NCBI RefSeq assembly: GCF_022348185.1
Contig: NZ_JAKRFD010000003.1
Span: 310,001 to 374,000, forward strand
Origin: Epibacterium sp. Ofav1-8
Lineage (GTDB): Bacteria > Pseudomonadota > Alphaproteobacteria > Rhodobacterales > Rhodobacteraceae
Length of the DNA stretch: 64,000 nucleotides
Reading direction: 5' to 3'
The notes beneath the pieces were generated by a model. It was given only the letters and a program-made list of their open reading frames with translations, made no database searches and was not told where the DNA came from. Both the position numbers and the translations under genes were made by a program. Positions 17,956 to 27,604 of this stretch are shown in pieces. Position 1 is the first letter of the stretch. Every line of letters begins with the position of its first letter.

Positions 17956-19413
17956 ATGACACATCCGGCCCAGCCCCAAGCCAGCCATTTCATCAATGGC
18001 GCCTATGTCGAAGATACCTCCGGCACCCCGATCCCGGTGATCTATGCCGCCACCGGCGAAGAGATCGCCACCGTCTATGCCGCCACCCCGGCGATCGTCG
18101 AACAGGCGCTGACCTCGGCGCAGGCGGCGCAGAAGATCTGGGCCAAGACCGCCCCGACAGAGCGCGGCCGGGTGCTGCGCCGGGCGGCCGACATCATGCG
18201 CGAACGCAACCATGACCTGTCGGTGCTGGAAACCTATGACACCGGCAAGCCCTTGCAGGAAACGCTGGTCGCGGATGCCACCTCCGGCGCCGATGCGCTG
18301 GAATATTTCGGTGGTCTGGCGGCAAGCCTGACGGGCGAGCACATCCCGCTGGGCGAGGATTGGGTCTATACCATCCGCGAACCGCTGGGCCTCTGCGTCG
18401 GCATCGGCGCCTGGAACTACCCCACCCAGATCGCCTGCTGGAAGGGTGCGCCCGCATTGGCCTGTGGCAACTCGATGGTGTTCAAACCCTCCGAGACCAC
18501 GCCGCTCTGCGCGCTCAAGGTGGCCGAGATCCTGATCGAGGCGGGCGCGCCCGCGGGCCTGTTCAACGTGGTGCAGGGCATGGGCGAGGTCGGCAGTCAG
18601 CTGGTCACCGACCCGCGCGTCGACAAGGTCTCGCTGACCGGCTCAGTGCCCACCGGCAAGAAGGTCTACGCTGCCGCCGCCGAGGGCATGAAACACGTGA
18701 CCATGGAGCTGGGTGGCAAGTCCCCGATGATCGTCTTTGAGGATGCCGACATCGAGAACGCGATTTCCGGCGCCATCAACGGAAACTTCTATTCCTCCGG
18801 TCAGGTGTGTTCGAACGGCACCCGCGTCTTTGTGCACAAGGACATCAAGGAGAAATTCCTCGCCCGTCTGGCCGAGCGCACAGCCACCGCCAAACTGGGC
18901 GACCCGATGGATGAGAGCGTCAGCTTCGGCCCGATGGTCAGCGAGCGTCAGATGGAGATCGTCCTTGGCTATATCGAGAAGGGCAAGGCAGAGGGCGCCC
19001 GGCTGATCTGCGGCGGCGGACGCGCCGATATGGATGGCTACTACGTGCAGCCCACCGTCTTTGCCGATGTCACCGACGATATGACCATCGCCCGCGAAGA
19101 GATCTTTGGCCCGGTCATGTGCGTGCTGGATTTCGACACCGAAGAGGAAGTTGTGGCGCGCGCCAATGACACTGAGTTTGGCCTCTCCGCCGGGGTCTTC
19201 ACCAAGGATTTTACCCGCGCCCACCGGGTGATCGGTCAACTTGAGGCCGGCAGCTGCTTTATCAATTCCTACAATGACGCACCGGTCGAGGCGCCCTTTG
19301 GCGGTGTCAAAGCCTCTGGCGTGGGGCGTGAAAACTCCAAGGAGGCGATCAAGCACTTCAGCCAGGTGAAGTCGGTCTATGTGCGCATGGGCGATTGCGA
19401 AGCAGCCTTCTGA
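17956..19413 (+). CDS. betB: Betaine aldehyde dehydrogenase
   Basis: 485 residues, NAD(P)-dependent aldehyde dehydrogenase fold. Converts betaine aldehyde to glycine betaine, the second step of osmoprotectant synthesis from choline. Visible: cofactor motif [11 protein letters not shown] near residue 230, catalytic Glu in MELGGKSPM, catalytic Cys in [12 protein letters not shown] near residue 285, and the C-terminal [15 protein letters not shown]. It aligns well by eye with Escherichia BetB over the full length. Start is ATG 17956, preceded by GAGGCGAGAGA; the longer frame from 17833 begins in low-similarity sequence. Lies between the transporter and betA. Confidence 0.93.
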   Translation: MTHPAQPQASHFINGAYVEDTSGTPIPVIYAATGEEIATVYAATPAIVEQALTSAQAAQKIWAKTAPTERGRVLRRAADIMRERNHDLSVLETYDTGKPLQETLVADATSGADALEYFGGLAASLTGEHIPLGEDWVYTIREPLGLCVGIGAWNYPTQIACWKGAPALACGNSMVFKPSETTPLCALKVAEILIEAGAPAGLFNVVQGMGEVGSQLVTDPRVDKVSLTGSVPTGKKVYAAAAEGMKHVTMELGGKSPMIVFEDADIENAISGAINGNFYSSGQVCSNGTRVFVHKDIKEKFLARLAERTATAKLGDPMDESVSFGPMVSERQMEIVLGYIEKGKAEGARLICGGGRADMDGYYVQPTVFADVTDDMTIAREEIFGPVMCVLDFDTEEEVVARANDTEFGLSAGVFTKDFTRAHRVIGQLEAGSCFINSYNDAPVEAPFGGVKASGVGRENSKEAIKHFSQVKSVYVRMGDCEAAF

Positions 19414-19435
19414 GGTCTGCACCTAAACGATAGGG

Positions 19436-19488
19436 CGCGTCCTTTTGGGCGACGCCCACCCACCCGCCCCGTCGCCCAAAAGGACGCG
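19436..19488. terminator. 18-bp perfect inverted repeat between betB and betA
   Basis: Arms 19436-19453 and 19471-19488 are exact complements (CGCGTCCTTTTGGGCGAC and partner) around a 17-base C-rich loop. It lies 22 bases after the betB stop. No poly-T follows, so full termination is doubtful; it may act as an attenuator or processing site separating betB and betA dosage. Confidence 0.55.
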
Positions 19489-19558
19489 GGCGAACTGAGA
19501 AGCTATGCCTTGTGGTCAGCCCCGGCGGGTGCGGCCCTGTGACAGGAGAATGGACGCG

Positions 19559-21214
19559 ATGAACGCGGATTACGTGATTGTTGGGGCCGGCAGCGCAGGC
19601 TGCGCCATGGCCTACCGTCTGAGCGAGGCGGGGAAATCGGTGCTGGTGATCGAACATGGCGGCACCGATGCAGGCCCGTTCATCCAGATGCCGGGCGCGC
19701 TCAGCTACCCGATGAATATGTCGATGTATGACTGGGGCTACAAATCCCAGCCCGAGCCGCATCTGGGCGGGCGCGAGCTGGTCACCCCGCGCGGCAAGGT
19801 GGTCGGCGGCTCGTCCTCGATCAACGGGATGGTCTATGTGCGCGGCCACGCCGGCGACTACAACCACTGGGCCGAGAGCGGTGCCACGGGCTGGTCCTAC
19901 GCCGATGTTCTCCCGTATTTCAAACGCATGGAGACCTGGGACGACCGTGGCCACGGCGGCGATCCCGACTGGCGCGGCAAAGATGGCCCGCTGCATGTCA
20001 CCCGCGGCCCCCGCGACAACCCGCTGCATGATGCCTTTGTGAAGGCCGGGCAGCAGGCGGGCTATCCGGTCACCAAGGACTACAATGGCGAGCAGCAGGA
20101 GGGCTTTGGCCCGATGGAGATGACGGTCCACAAGGGCCGCCGCTGGTCCGCCGCCAACGCCTATCTCAAGCCTGCCCTGAAGCGCGACAACTGCACCATG
20201 ATCCGCGCGCTGGCCCGCAAGGTGGTGATCGAAGACGGCCGCGCCGTTGGTGTCGAGGTCGAGCGCGGTGGCCAGATCGAGGTGATCCGTGCGGGTGCGG
20301 AGGTGATCCTCGCAGCCTCCTCTCTGAATTCGCCAAAGATGCTGATGCTGTCGGGCATTGGCCCCGCCGCGCATCTGGCCGAACATGGCATCGAGGTGGT
20401 CGCAGACCGCCCCGGCGTCGGCCAGAACCTGCAGGACCACCTGGAGTTCTATTTCCAGTTCGCCTCCAAACAGCCGATCACGCTCTATAAATACTGGAAC
20501 CTCTTCGGCAAGGCTTTGGTGGGGGCGCAGTGGCTCTTTACCAAGACCGGGTTGGGGGCGTCGAACCAGTTCGAGAGCGCGGCCTTCATCCGGTCGGACA
20601 AGGGGATCGACTACCCGGACATCCAGTATCACTTCCTGCCGCTGGCGGTGCGCTATGACGGCAAGGTCGCTGCCGAGGGCCACGGCTTTCAGGCCCATGT
20701 CGGCCCGATGCGCTCCGCCTCGCGCGGCGAGGTCACACTGGCCAGCGCCGATCCCAATGCCGCGCCGAAGATCCTGTTCAACTACATGTCGACCGAGCAG
20801 GACTGGATCGATTTCCGCAAATGCGTGCGCCTGACCCGCGAGATCTTTGCTCAGGACGCGATGAAACCGTACCTGAAGCACGAGATCCAGCCCGGCACCG
20901 ACCTGCAGACCGATGAGGAGATCGACGGGTTCCTGCGCGAACACGTCGAAAGCGCCTATCACCCCTGCGGCACCTGCAAGATGGGCGCGGTGGATGACCC
21001 GATGGCGGTGGTTGACCCCGAATGCCGGGTGATCGGCGTCGAGGGGCTGCGGGTGGCAGATAGCTCCATCTTCCCGCGCATCACCAATGGCAACCTCAAC
21101 GGGCCCTCGATCATGACGGGCGAGAAAGCCTCCGATCATATCCTCGGCCGACGGCTGCCATCGTCGAATGCCGAACCCTGGTTTAATCCGAACTGGCAGA
21201 CCGCACAGCGCTGA
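19559..21214 (+). CDS. betA: Choline dehydrogenase
   Basis: 551 residues, GMC oxidoreductase. Oxidises choline to betaine aldehyde at the membrane, passing electrons to the respiratory chain. FAD motif [19 protein letters not shown] is at the N-terminus; GMC signatures include [20 protein letters not shown] near residue 80 and [17 protein letters not shown] near residue 255. The C-terminal [10 protein letters not shown] carries the active-site His. Length matches BetA (about 550). ATG 19559 is preferred because AGGAG is 10 bases upstream; ATG 19550 lies too close to it. Confidence 0.93.
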   Translation: MNADYVIVGAGSAGCAMAYRLSEAGKSVLVIEHGGTDAGPFIQMPGALSYPMNMSMYDWGYKSQPEPHLGGRELVTPRGKVVGGSSSINGMVYVRGHAGDYNHWAESGATGWSYADVLPYFKRMETWDDRGHGGDPDWRGKDGPLHVTRGPRDNPLHDAFVKAGQQAGYPVTKDYNGEQQEGFGPMEMTVHKGRRWSAANAYLKPALKRDNCTMIRALARKVVIEDGRAVGVEVERGGQIEVIRAGAEVILAASSLNSPKMLMLSGIGPAAHLAEHGIEVVADRPGVGQNLQDHLEFYFQFASKQPITLYKYWNLFGKALVGAQWLFTKTGLGASNQFESAAFIRSDKGIDYPDIQYHFLPLAVRYDGKVAAEGHGFQAHVGPMRSASRGEVTLASADPNAAPKILFNYMSTEQDWIDFRKCVRLTREIFAQDAMKPYLKHEIQPGTDLQTDEEIDGFLREHVESAYHPCGTCKMGAVDDPMAVVDPECRVIGVEGLRVADSSIFPRITNGNLNGPSIMTGEKASDHILGRRLPSSNAEPWFNPNWQTAQR

Positions 21215-21239
21215 ACCCTGCACTGTCGGTCACGACTGG

Positions 21240-21273
21240 CCGCCCCCTGCATCCGCAGTGGGGCGGTTTTTTT
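21240..21273 (+). terminator. Rho-independent terminator after betA
   Basis: A stem CCGCCCC/GGGGCGG with an inner TGC/GCA pair is followed by seven T residues, 26 bases after the betA stop. Confidence 0.85.
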
Positions 21274-21376
21274 ATCGACATGCCTGAGAGTCCTGTTGGT
21301 CGACAAGCGGACGAAGATGTCATTGATTTCCTGCCGGTTTCTGCGAAGACCGACTTAACAACCAATGGGAACTCGA

Positions 21377-21856
21377 ATGAACTTTTCAAAAAGGATCTAT
21401 TTAACAACCGCATTCGGCGTGTTTGTCACCTCTGTGGCATACGCTGCCGATCCAAAGGAAGCCGGGGGCTTCAAACTGGGAAGCTCATTTGAAGCAGCAC
21501 AACAGCATGCGCTCGGACAGGGATGGGAACTCGTGCCTACTTCGGAAAACTTGCCGGGACAATGGGTTGTCGAAGGCACGAACCTATCCCTGTTTGTTTG
21601 CAACGGGGTAGTCTCTTCAGTCCATGAAAAGTTGGAAGGCGACTTTGAAGAGTTCGTGACACTCGTTTTTTCGATGCAGCTTAAATTTGGCAAACCCGAT
21701 ATTCAGATCCTGAGCCTTAGTTCTGGCATTGGAGACATATCGACGATAGATGCGCGCTTCGACAAAGGTGATGGTGGAGCCACAGTTCAGCTTCAAAGTC
21801 TTGGCGGAGGACGAGCCTTTTCTGTAAATCACTGGATGGAAATCGAATGCCAATGA
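21377..21856 (+). CDS. Exported hypothetical protein, AT-richer than neighbours
   Basis: 159 residues with a signal peptide (MNFSKRIYLTTAFGVFV...AYA, cleavage near residue 24). The mature part contains FKLGSSFEAAQQHALGQGW and a two-Cys C-terminal region ending MEIECQ. I recognise no domain. Codon use is visibly less GC-biased than in betA or pccB, suggesting acquired DNA. ATG 21377 is preferred over 21365 because signal-peptide geometry fits better; the ribosome site is weak. It is isolated between the betA terminator and a non-coding stretch. Confidence 0.6.
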   Translation: MNFSKRIYLTTAFGVFVTSVAYAADPKEAGGFKLGSSFEAAQQHALGQGWELVPTSENLPGQWVVEGTNLSLFVCNGVVSSVHEKLEGDFEEFVTLVFSMQLKFGKPDIQILSLSSGIGDISTIDARFDKGDGGATVQLQSLGGGRAFSVNHWMEIECQ

Positions 21857-22219
21857 TGACTTCAGCTTTCGTTTGCAATGCAAGGCAACGAGGGCTCAGA
21901 GCAGACCAGCCTGATTTGAAGTCTGTCCTCATTCCTCTCCCTGTGCTCGATCAGATAACCGCTCCGTATCGGAGTGGGGTGGAGCAGGTGCACGGCCTTT
22001 CACACGGTTCGAAACCTCTGCCACCACAGGGAATAACATGTAGCGGCGCTTGAAATCGGGCGCTGGTGCGGCAGCTTGACTTGAGGCCCGGGTATCGCAG
22101 CGATGCCCGCCGCACGTCATTCGGGGTTTGGAATTCCGCCAAAACTTGATCCCGGTCAAAGTGTGGCTGCGAGTCATCTTCTAAGCTCTTGTCAAACAAC
22201 GCATTGAAGGAGCGAACAG
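21857..22219. other. 363-base gap with an FNR-type site
   Basis: No convincing gene. The only clear signal is the FNR-like palindrome at 22146-22159, 60 bases before the ydcH-like start. Several inverted motifs occur, such as CCGCTCCGTATCGGAG near 21960. Confidence 0.45.
22146..22159. promoter_or_regulatory. FNR/Dnr-type box
   Basis: TTGATCCCGGTCAA matches the TTGAT-N4-ATCAA consensus at nine of ten fixed positions. It is 60 bases before the YdcH-family start codon, a position suited to activation under low oxygen by FnrL or a Dnr-type regulator. Confidence 0.65.
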
Positions 22220-22459
22220 ATGTCTCATACCCCGCATGAACTGGCCGAGGAATTTCCTGAAAAAGCCGCTCTGATGAGCGATCTCAAACAGTCGGATGCG
22301 CATTTTGCAAAGCTCTCGGAGGAGTATCACGAGGTAAACCGCGCCGTGCACCGCGCTGAAACCAATGTGGAGCCGGTGTCCGAGCAGGCCGAAAGCGAGC
22401 TGCGCAAGACACGTGCTGCCCTCAAGGATGAGATCTGGGGCATTCTGTCCAAGGCCTGA
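22220..22459 (+). CDS. YdcH family (DUF465) small protein
   Basis: 79 residues, almost entirely helical, of the YdcH/DUF465 family: LAEEFPEKAALMSDLKQSDAHFAKLSEEYHEV, then a long charged helix ending LKDEIWGILSK. Family function is not known; such proteins are often seen under stress or anaerobic regulators. GGAG sits 8 bases before the ATG. A good terminator follows and an FNR-like box precedes, so it is a single-gene transcription unit. Confidence 0.85.
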   Translation: MSHTPHELAEEFPEKAALMSDLKQSDAHFAKLSEEYHEVNRAVHRAETNVEPVSEQAESELRKTRAALKDEIWGILSKA

Positions 22460-22480
22460 GCCTTCCTGATGAACGCCAAG

Positions 22481-22507
22481 GGTCGCCCAAATTTGGGCGG
22501 CCTTTTT
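22481..22507 (+). terminator. Rho-independent terminator after ydcH-like gene
   Basis: An 11-bp stem GGTCGCCCAAA/TTTGGGCGGCC with one G-T pair and no unpaired loop bases in the linear match is followed by five T residues. It may also act for the convergent pccR-type gene on the other strand. Confidence 0.8.
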
Positions 22508-22513
22508 GCGTGA

Positions 22514-23902
22514 CTAGTTGACCCGGTAGGGCAGCACGCTGCGCTCATTGGTATCGACCGACAGGCGTCGCTCCAACGGCGGCACCGAGCGCTGGTGGCA
22601 GTGCTGGCGCTCGCAGATCCGGCAGGAAATGCCGATGGGTTCAAAGGCCGAGGCCTGCGTCACATCGAGCCCATCCGCAAAGACCAGCGCATCCGCGTGG
22701 CTGACTTCGCAGCCCAGCGAGATCGCATAGCGCCGCACCGGTGCCCCGAACGATCCGCCCGGTTTCGACACATCGCGCGCCAGCGAGATATAGCGCACCC
22801 CGTCGGGGGTCTCGGCCAGCTGGCGCAAAAAACGCCCCGGTGTTTCAAACGCCCGGTGGACGTTCCACAAGGGGCAGGCACCGCCAAAACGGGCAAATTG
22901 CAGCCGCGTGGCAGAGTGGCGCTTGGTGATGGTGCCGGCCTGATCGACGCGTACAAAGAAGAACGGAATGCCCTTTGCACCCGGGCGCTGCAGGGTCGAC
23001 AGCCGATGCGCCACCTGCTCGATCGAGGCGCCAAAGCGGATCGCCAGCAGCTCCAGATCGTGACGGCAGGATTGTGCGGCCTCCAGAAACCTTGTGTAGG
23101 GCATCAGGGCCGCGCCTGCGAAATAGTTGGCAAGGCCGATCTTTGCGATGGAGCGCGCTTCCTCGGTCTGAAACTTTGCAAAGTCCAGTGTTGCTTCCAG
23201 CAAATCCCCGTAGCGCAGCAGCGCCAGTTGCAAGAGCATCTGGAACAGCCGCGTTTGCGGCGCGGAGCGATGCGAAAGCGCCAGCACCTTGGTCTCCGGA
23301 TCATAGGCGCGCAGGCCTTCCATGTCGCGCAGGGTGAGGGTGACGCCGATCTGTTGCAGCGCGGCCTCGGCGTTCATACGTGTGTCGCCGCTGCCTGAAA
23401 ACCGCTCGGCCGCGCGGTCCACGGCGTCGATATAGTTGTCGCAGTAGTGAAAGAAGTCGCGGACCTCTTCCCAGGGGCTGGCCTGAATGCGCGCATCCGC
23501 ACGCCCCAGCGCCTCATCCAGCGAGGCAAGCCGTTCATGGGTTTGCCGGTAGGCGCGGTGCAGGCTGAGGAAAGCGCGCGCGAGCGCTGGCGCGTTTGAG
23601 GCGGTGAGACGCAGATCCGCAAGCGGCGGCACATCATCGGCAAAGACCGGATCGGCCATCGCCTCGCGCATGTCGGAAATCAGCCGCTCGCTATCCCCAG
23701 ACGACAGCTCCGTTACATCCAGCCCGAACTCCTGTGCCAGCGCCAGAACCACGGTGGTGGACACGGGCCGGTTGTTGTTCTCCATCTGGTTCAGATAGGG
23801 CAGGGAGAGGCCGAGCTTGGCGGCAAAGTCCTTCTGGGTGAGGCCGATCCGGTTGCGCATCTCGCGCAGCTTCGCCCCGGCATAGAGCTTTTGGGTGGCC
23901 AT
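22514..23902 (-). CDS. pccR: Short-chain fatty acyl-CoA regulator (ScfR family), PccR-like
   Basis: 462 residues. An N-terminal XRE helix-turn-helix (LREMRNRIGLTQKDFAAKL, LPYLNQMENNNRPVS) is followed by a middle region with an IrrE-like domain (about residues 190-290) and the C-terminal DUF2083-type zinc-ribbon region (GISCRICERQHCHQRS with conserved Cys). This is the ScfR architecture, whose Rhodobacter member PccR activates propionyl-CoA carboxylase genes in response to propionyl-CoA. Location next to pccB and TTTGCAAA motifs before both this gene and pccB support the same role and self-regulation. Confidence 0.85.
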   Translation of the reverse strand: MATQKLYAGAKLREMRNRIGLTQKDFAAKLGLSLPYLNQMENNNRPVSTTVVLALAQEFGLDVTELSSGDSERLISDMREAMADPVFADDVPPLADLRLTASNAPALARAFLSLHRAYRQTHERLASLDEALGRADARIQASPWEEVRDFFHYCDNYIDAVDRAAERFSGSGDTRMNAEAALQQIGVTLTLRDMEGLRAYDPETKVLALSHRSAPQTRLFQMLLQLALLRYGDLLEATLDFAKFQTEEARSIAKIGLANYFAGAALMPYTRFLEAAQSCRHDLELLAIRFGASIEQVAHRLSTLQRPGAKGIPFFFVRVDQAGTITKRHSATRLQFARFGGACPLWNVHRAFETPGRFLRQLAETPDGVRYISLARDVSKPGGSFGAPVRRYAISLGCEVSHADALVFADGLDVTQASAFEPIGISCRICERQHCHQRSVPPLERRLSVDTNERSVLPYRVN

Positions 23903-23912
23903 GTGGCGTGCC

Positions 23913-23949
23913 TTTGCAAATTGAGCTGGTCTATTTGTATAACTGCAAA
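23913..23949. promoter_or_regulatory. PccR-type motif upstream of pccR
   Basis: TTTGCAAA at 23913-23920 lies 11 bases before the pccR start, and a partial copy (ACTGCAAA, 23942-23949) follows. The TTTGCAAA-N4-TTTGCAAA type motif has been reported, to my recollection, for Rhodobacter PccR. Autoregulation is inferred. Confidence 0.6.
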
Positions 23950-24070
23950 TTCAAGCTGGCAAGCCGCGGTGATCCGAGCAGTGGCCGTTGGGAGCAACCT
24001 GAAAGGGCGAGGGGAGACCTCCCGCCCACGGCCCCTGCTTTGAAAAAGCAAGGCCCGCAGTTGGGCCGAG

Positions 24071-24131
24071 CGCGGCGCGCGCCCCGGCAGGGGCGCGCGC
24101 CGCGTCGGTCGCTTCGGGCAAAGCCCGAAGC
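24071..24131. repeat. Two perfect hairpins in the pccR-MFS gap
   Basis: 24071-24104 forms a 15-bp GC-only stem with a 4-base loop; 24111-24131 forms a 9-bp stem GCTTCGGGC with loop AAA. The segment just before (about 24010-24030) contains a CTCCCGCCC motif like the arm of the larger dispersed element. No T tract follows on either strand. Confidence 0.6.
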
Positions 24132-24179
24132 GAAACACCTCTGGTCAGGCAGAGATGTCAGGCAGAAATGTCAGAAGGA

Positions 24180-25373
24180 TCAGGCCGCAAGGCCCAACTG
24201 CCGCTCGCGGCGCATCACATAGAGGATGGCGATCAACCCGCAGACACCGCTGCCAAACATGATCTCCAGAAGCGGCGAAGCGTTAGAGCCCGGCACCAGT
24301 AGCCAGCTCGCCGTGGCCGAGAGCGCCGCACCCGCGCCGATCATGATCGCCGATGACAGCCCCGCAGCGGTCCCTGCCAGATGCGGGCGCACGCTGATCG
24401 CGCCGGTGGTGCCGTTTGGGATCGCCATACCATTGCCGAGCCCGACAAAACACATCAGCCCGAAGAAGGTCCAGACCGAGTCCATCCCGACCAGGGTGAT
24501 GGTCAGCGACAGCCCGACGCCAAAGATGTTGATGATCGCGCCCCAGAACACCATCGCATTGATCCCGAACCGCTCCGAGTAGCGCCCGGACAGGAAGTTG
24601 CCGAGGAAATACCCCAGCGCCGGGGCCGAGAAATAGATCCCCAGTTGGGCGCTGTTCAGCCCGTAGACATTGGTGCCCACAAAGGGGCTGCCGCCGAGAT
24701 AGGCAAAGAAGCTGCCCGACGACAGGCCCGCCGCCAACGAGTAGCCCCAGAAGCGCGGCGAGCGCAGCAGCGCCGGGTATTCGCGAAACTGCGCGATCAA
24801 CGGCTTGCCGCTTGCGGTCGCGGTCTCGCCAAAATCGGCGTAGAAAATCATCAGCGTCACCGCAGCGGCGGCAAACAGCAGCCAGAAATTCGCGTGCCAG
24901 CCAAAGGCCTGATCCAAGATCCCGCCAAGCGCCGGCCCCACCATTGGCACCACCGTCATCCCCATGGTGACATAGCCGATCATGCTCGCGGCCTTTGGTC
25001 CCTCATACATGTCGCGCACAGCGGCGCGGCTCAGCACCATACAGGTGGCGACCACCGCCTGCGCCATGCGAAAGGCCAGGAACCCCTCGGCGGTTGTTGC
25101 AAAGATACAGCCCAATGTGGCCAGCAGGAACAGCACCAATGACGCCATCATCACCGGACGCCGCCCCATCTTGTCCGAAATCGGCCCGACAACGATCTGG
25201 ATCACCGTGCTTGCGGCCAGATAAAGCGGCACCGACAGGGCGATCAGGCGATACTCGACCCCGAAATAGGCGGCCATGCCGGGCAGCGAGGGCTGAAAGA
25301 TGTTCATCCCCAGGGCGGAAAGGCCGGAGAGCAGGATCAGGGTCCAAATGGTCGGTGGGGTGGTGCGGGTCAC
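24180..25373 (-). CDS. Bcr/CflA-type multidrug efflux MFS transporter
   Basis: 397 residues with twelve predicted membrane segments. The 2-3 loop carries the MFS motif GPISDKMGRRPVM, and the 14-TM/DHA1 motif C is seen as GPALGGIL near residue 150. The N-terminal LSALGMNIFQPSLPGMAAYFGV matches the Bcr/CflA drug-resistance subfamily. Probably a proton-coupled exporter; substrate unknown. It is divergent from pccB across a 338-base region with a PccR-type site, so coregulation with the propionyl-CoA genes is possible but not shown. Confidence 0.82.
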   Translation of the reverse strand: MTRTTPPTIWTLILLSGLSALGMNIFQPSLPGMAAYFGVEYRLIALSVPLYLAASTVIQIVVGPISDKMGRRPVMMASLVLFLLATLGCIFATTAEGFLAFRMAQAVVATCMVLSRAAVRDMYEGPKAASMIGYVTMGMTVVPMVGPALGGILDQAFGWHANFWLLFAAAAVTLMIFYADFGETATASGKPLIAQFREYPALLRSPRFWGYSLAAGLSSGSFFAYLGGSPFVGTNVYGLNSAQLGIYFSAPALGYFLGNFLSGRYSERFGINAMVFWGAIINIFGVGLSLTITLVGMDSVWTFFGLMCFVGLGNGMAIPNGTTGAISVRPHLAGTAAGLSSAIMIGAGAALSATASWLLVPGSNASPLLEIMFGSGVCGLIAILYVMRRERQLGLAA

Positions 25374-25591
25374 TGTACGTCTCGGTTTAGTTTACCTGTT
25401 CAGGGTCTAGGGCGCGGCGCGGTGCTTGTCCAATGAACCCGTCCCTAGGGTACAATTTTGCCCGACATCGCGGCGCCTGTCTGTGAAGCAGGTCACCAGG
25501 CGGCACGCGGCGGTCCGATCCTACGGCCGGGGCGGGGGGCGATGGGAGGAATTTGCTGATTTGCTGATTAGCGAGCGGGCTATGCATTGTA

Positions 25592-25614
25592 TTTGCAAAT
25601 TTGCCATATTTGCC
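25592..25614. promoter_or_regulatory. PccR-type motif upstream of pccB
   Basis: TTTGCAAA (25592-25599) is followed by TTTGCC and ATTTGCC, about 100-120 bases before the pccB start. Near-copies ATTTGCTG occur in tandem at about 25552-25566. The site is placed for activation of pccB and could also touch the divergent MFS promoter. Confidence 0.65.
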
Positions 25615-25711
25615 TTGGGGTCGATCCGGCGTCACGTTAGGGTCGGCCGCAACGAACCCGGTTCAAACACGTTCGAAACATTGGGCCCAAACTGATCAGG
25701 GGGCATTTGCC

Positions 25712-27244
25712 ATGAAGGATATCCTTGCCGAACTCGAAGAGCGCCGCGAAAACGCGCGGCTCGGCGGTGGGCAGAAACGCATTGATGCACAGCACGCGCG
25801 CGGCAAGCTGACCGCCCGCGAACGCATCGAACTCCTGCTGGACGAAGGCAGTTTTGAAGAGTTCGACATGTTCATCAGCCATCGCTGCACCGATTTTGGC
25901 ATGGAGAACAACAAGCCCGCGGGCGACGGTGTGATCACCGGATGGGGCACCATCAATGGCCGTCAGGTCTATGTGTTCTCGCAGGATTTCACCGTGCTGG
26001 GCGGTTCGGTGTCCGCAACCCACGCGCAAAAGATCTGCAAGATTCAGGATATGGCGATCCAGAACGGCGCGCCCATTATTGGCCTCAACGATTCTGGCGG
26101 TGCCCGCATCCAGGAAGGCGTCGACGCACTCGCGGGCTATGCGGAAATCTTCCAGCGCAACATTATGGCCTCTGGCGTGATCCCGCAGATCTCCGTCATC
26201 ATGGGGCCGTGCGCCGGTGGCGCGGTCTACAGCCCCGCGATGACCGACTTCATCTTTATGGTGAAGGACACATCCTATATGTTCGTGACCGGCCCGGATG
26301 TTGTAAAAACCGTGACCAACGAACAGGTCACCGCCGAGGAGTTGGGCGGGGCCTCCACCCATACCAAGAAATCCTCCGTGGCCGATGGTGCGTTTGAGAA
26401 CGACGTCGAAGCGCTGGCCGAAGTGCGCCGTCTGGTGGATTTCCTGCCGCTGAACAACCGGGAAAAACCCCCGGTGCGCCCGTTCTTTGACGATCCGGCG
26501 CGGATCGAGGACAGCCTCGACACGCTGATCCCGGAAAACGCCAACACGCCGTATGATATGAAGGAACTCATCACAAAAGTGGCGGATGAGGGCGATTTCT
26601 ACGAGATTCAGGAGGATTTTGCCAAGAACATCCTCACCGGCTTTGTCCGCCTTGAAGGGCAGACCGTGGGCGTGGTGGCGAACCAGCCGATGGTGCTGGC
26701 GGGCTGTCTCGATATCGACAGCTCTCGCAAGGCCGCGCGCTTCGTGCGGTTCTGCGATGCCTTTGAAATCCCGATCCTTACCTTTGTCGACGTGCCGGGA
26801 TTCCTGCCGGGGACCAGTCAGGAATACGGCGGTGTCATCAAGCATGGCGCCAAGCTGCTGTTTGCCTATGGGGAGGCGACGGTGCCCAAGGTCACCGTGA
26901 TCACCCGCAAGGCCTATGGCGGTGCTTATGACGTGATGGCGTCCAAGCACCTGCGCGGCGATTTCAACTACGCCTGGCCAACGGCGGAGATCGCGGTGAT
27001 GGGCGCCAAGGGCGCCACCGAGATCATCCACCGCGCCGACCTCAGCGATGCGGAAAAGATCGCCGCCAAGACCGCGGAATACGAGGACCGCTTTGCCAAT
27101 CCCTTTGTGGCGGCGGAGCGCGGTTTTATCGACGAGGTGATCCAGCCCAGATCCACCCGCCGCCGGGTGGCGCGCGCCTTTGCCAGCCTGCGCAACAAGA
27201 AGCTGCAGAACCCGTGGAAGAAACACGACAACATCCCGCTTTGA
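25712..27244 (+). CDS. pccB: Propionyl-CoA carboxylase beta subunit
   Basis: 510 residues, the carboxyltransferase subunit that moves the carboxyl group from biotin to propionyl-CoA, giving (S)-methylmalonyl-CoA. N- and C-terminal crotonase-like domains are present; the oxyanion-hole glycines are in [17 protein letters not shown] near residue 170 and [16 protein letters not shown] near residue 410. Length matches the family (about 510). Start is ATG 25712 with GGGGG 9 bases upstream; the longer frame is unrelated sequence. pccA lies 2.8 kb downstream on the same strand, separated by five small genes. Confidence 0.95.
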   Translation: MKDILAELEERRENARLGGGQKRIDAQHARGKLTARERIELLLDEGSFEEFDMFISHRCTDFGMENNKPAGDGVITGWGTINGRQVYVFSQDFTVLGGSVSATHAQKICKIQDMAIQNGAPIIGLNDSGGARIQEGVDALAGYAEIFQRNIMASGVIPQISVIMGPCAGGAVYSPAMTDFIFMVKDTSYMFVTGPDVVKTVTNEQVTAEELGGASTHTKKSSVADGAFENDVEALAEVRRLVDFLPLNNREKPPVRPFFDDPARIEDSLDTLIPENANTPYDMKELITKVADEGDFYEIQEDFAKNILTGFVRLEGQTVGVVANQPMVLAGCLDIDSSRKAARFVRFCDAFEIPILTFVDVPGFLPGTSQEYGGVIKHGAKLLFAYGEATVPKVTVITRKAYGGAYDVMASKHLRGDFNYAWPTAEIAVMGAKGATEIIHRADLSDAEKIAAKTAEYEDRFANPFVAAERGFIDEVIQPRSTRRRVARAFASLRNKKLQNPWKKHDNIPL

Positions 27245-27253
27245 TCGCAATCC

Positions 27254-27604
27254 ATGGCACCCCGTTGGCATATCCTGCGCACTGACGGCGCTCTGACGCT
27301 CTGCCGTCAGCTGCCCCCGCGCTTTGATGTGGCGGCCAGCACCACTCTCCCTATGGGGGATCCGGTGCGGCTGGCGCATCAGATCCGGCAGGACATGTGG
27401 CGGGCGCTGCAGCGGGTGCGGGGGTTCTCTCCGGTGGTGCATCTCAGCCGTGAGGGCGATGTGATTCGCCTCACCGCCGGCGGACGCGTTGCCGGACCGG
27501 TGGCGCCGGGTCTGAGCGCACAGATTGCCGATCTGCTGGCGTGCCCGGCGCATCGCGCCCGTTGGGTGGCTCAGGCAGGGCGGTCGGGGCGCGTGTTAAG
27601 ATGA
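27254..27604 (+). CDS. Conserved-looking hypothetical between pccB and pccA
   Basis: 116 residues starting 9 bases after the pccB stop, so very probably cotranscribed. It has no signal peptide or membrane segment. Visible features are a Trp/His-rich N-terminus (MAPRWHILRTDG) and an Arg-rich C-terminus. I recognise no domain. Tight spacing to pccB and full-length codon bias support a real gene. Confidence 0.6.
   Translation: MAPRWHILRTDGALTLCRQLPPRFDVAASTTLPMGDPVRLAHQIRQDMWRALQRVRGFSPVVHLSREGDVIRLTAGGRVAGPVAPGLSAQIADLLACPAHRARWVAQAGRSGRVLR

Noticed and set aside
22009-22033. GGTTCGAAACC...CCACCA string resembling a tRNA 3' end
   Set aside because: The bases flanking TTCGAAA do not form a T-stem, the acceptor spacing is wrong, and no matching 5' half lies upstream.
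22303-22311. TTTTGCAAAG inside the YdcH gene as another PccR site
   Set aside because: It is coding sequence within a conserved family segment (HFAKLSEEY), not next to a promoter, and single half-sites are expected by chance.
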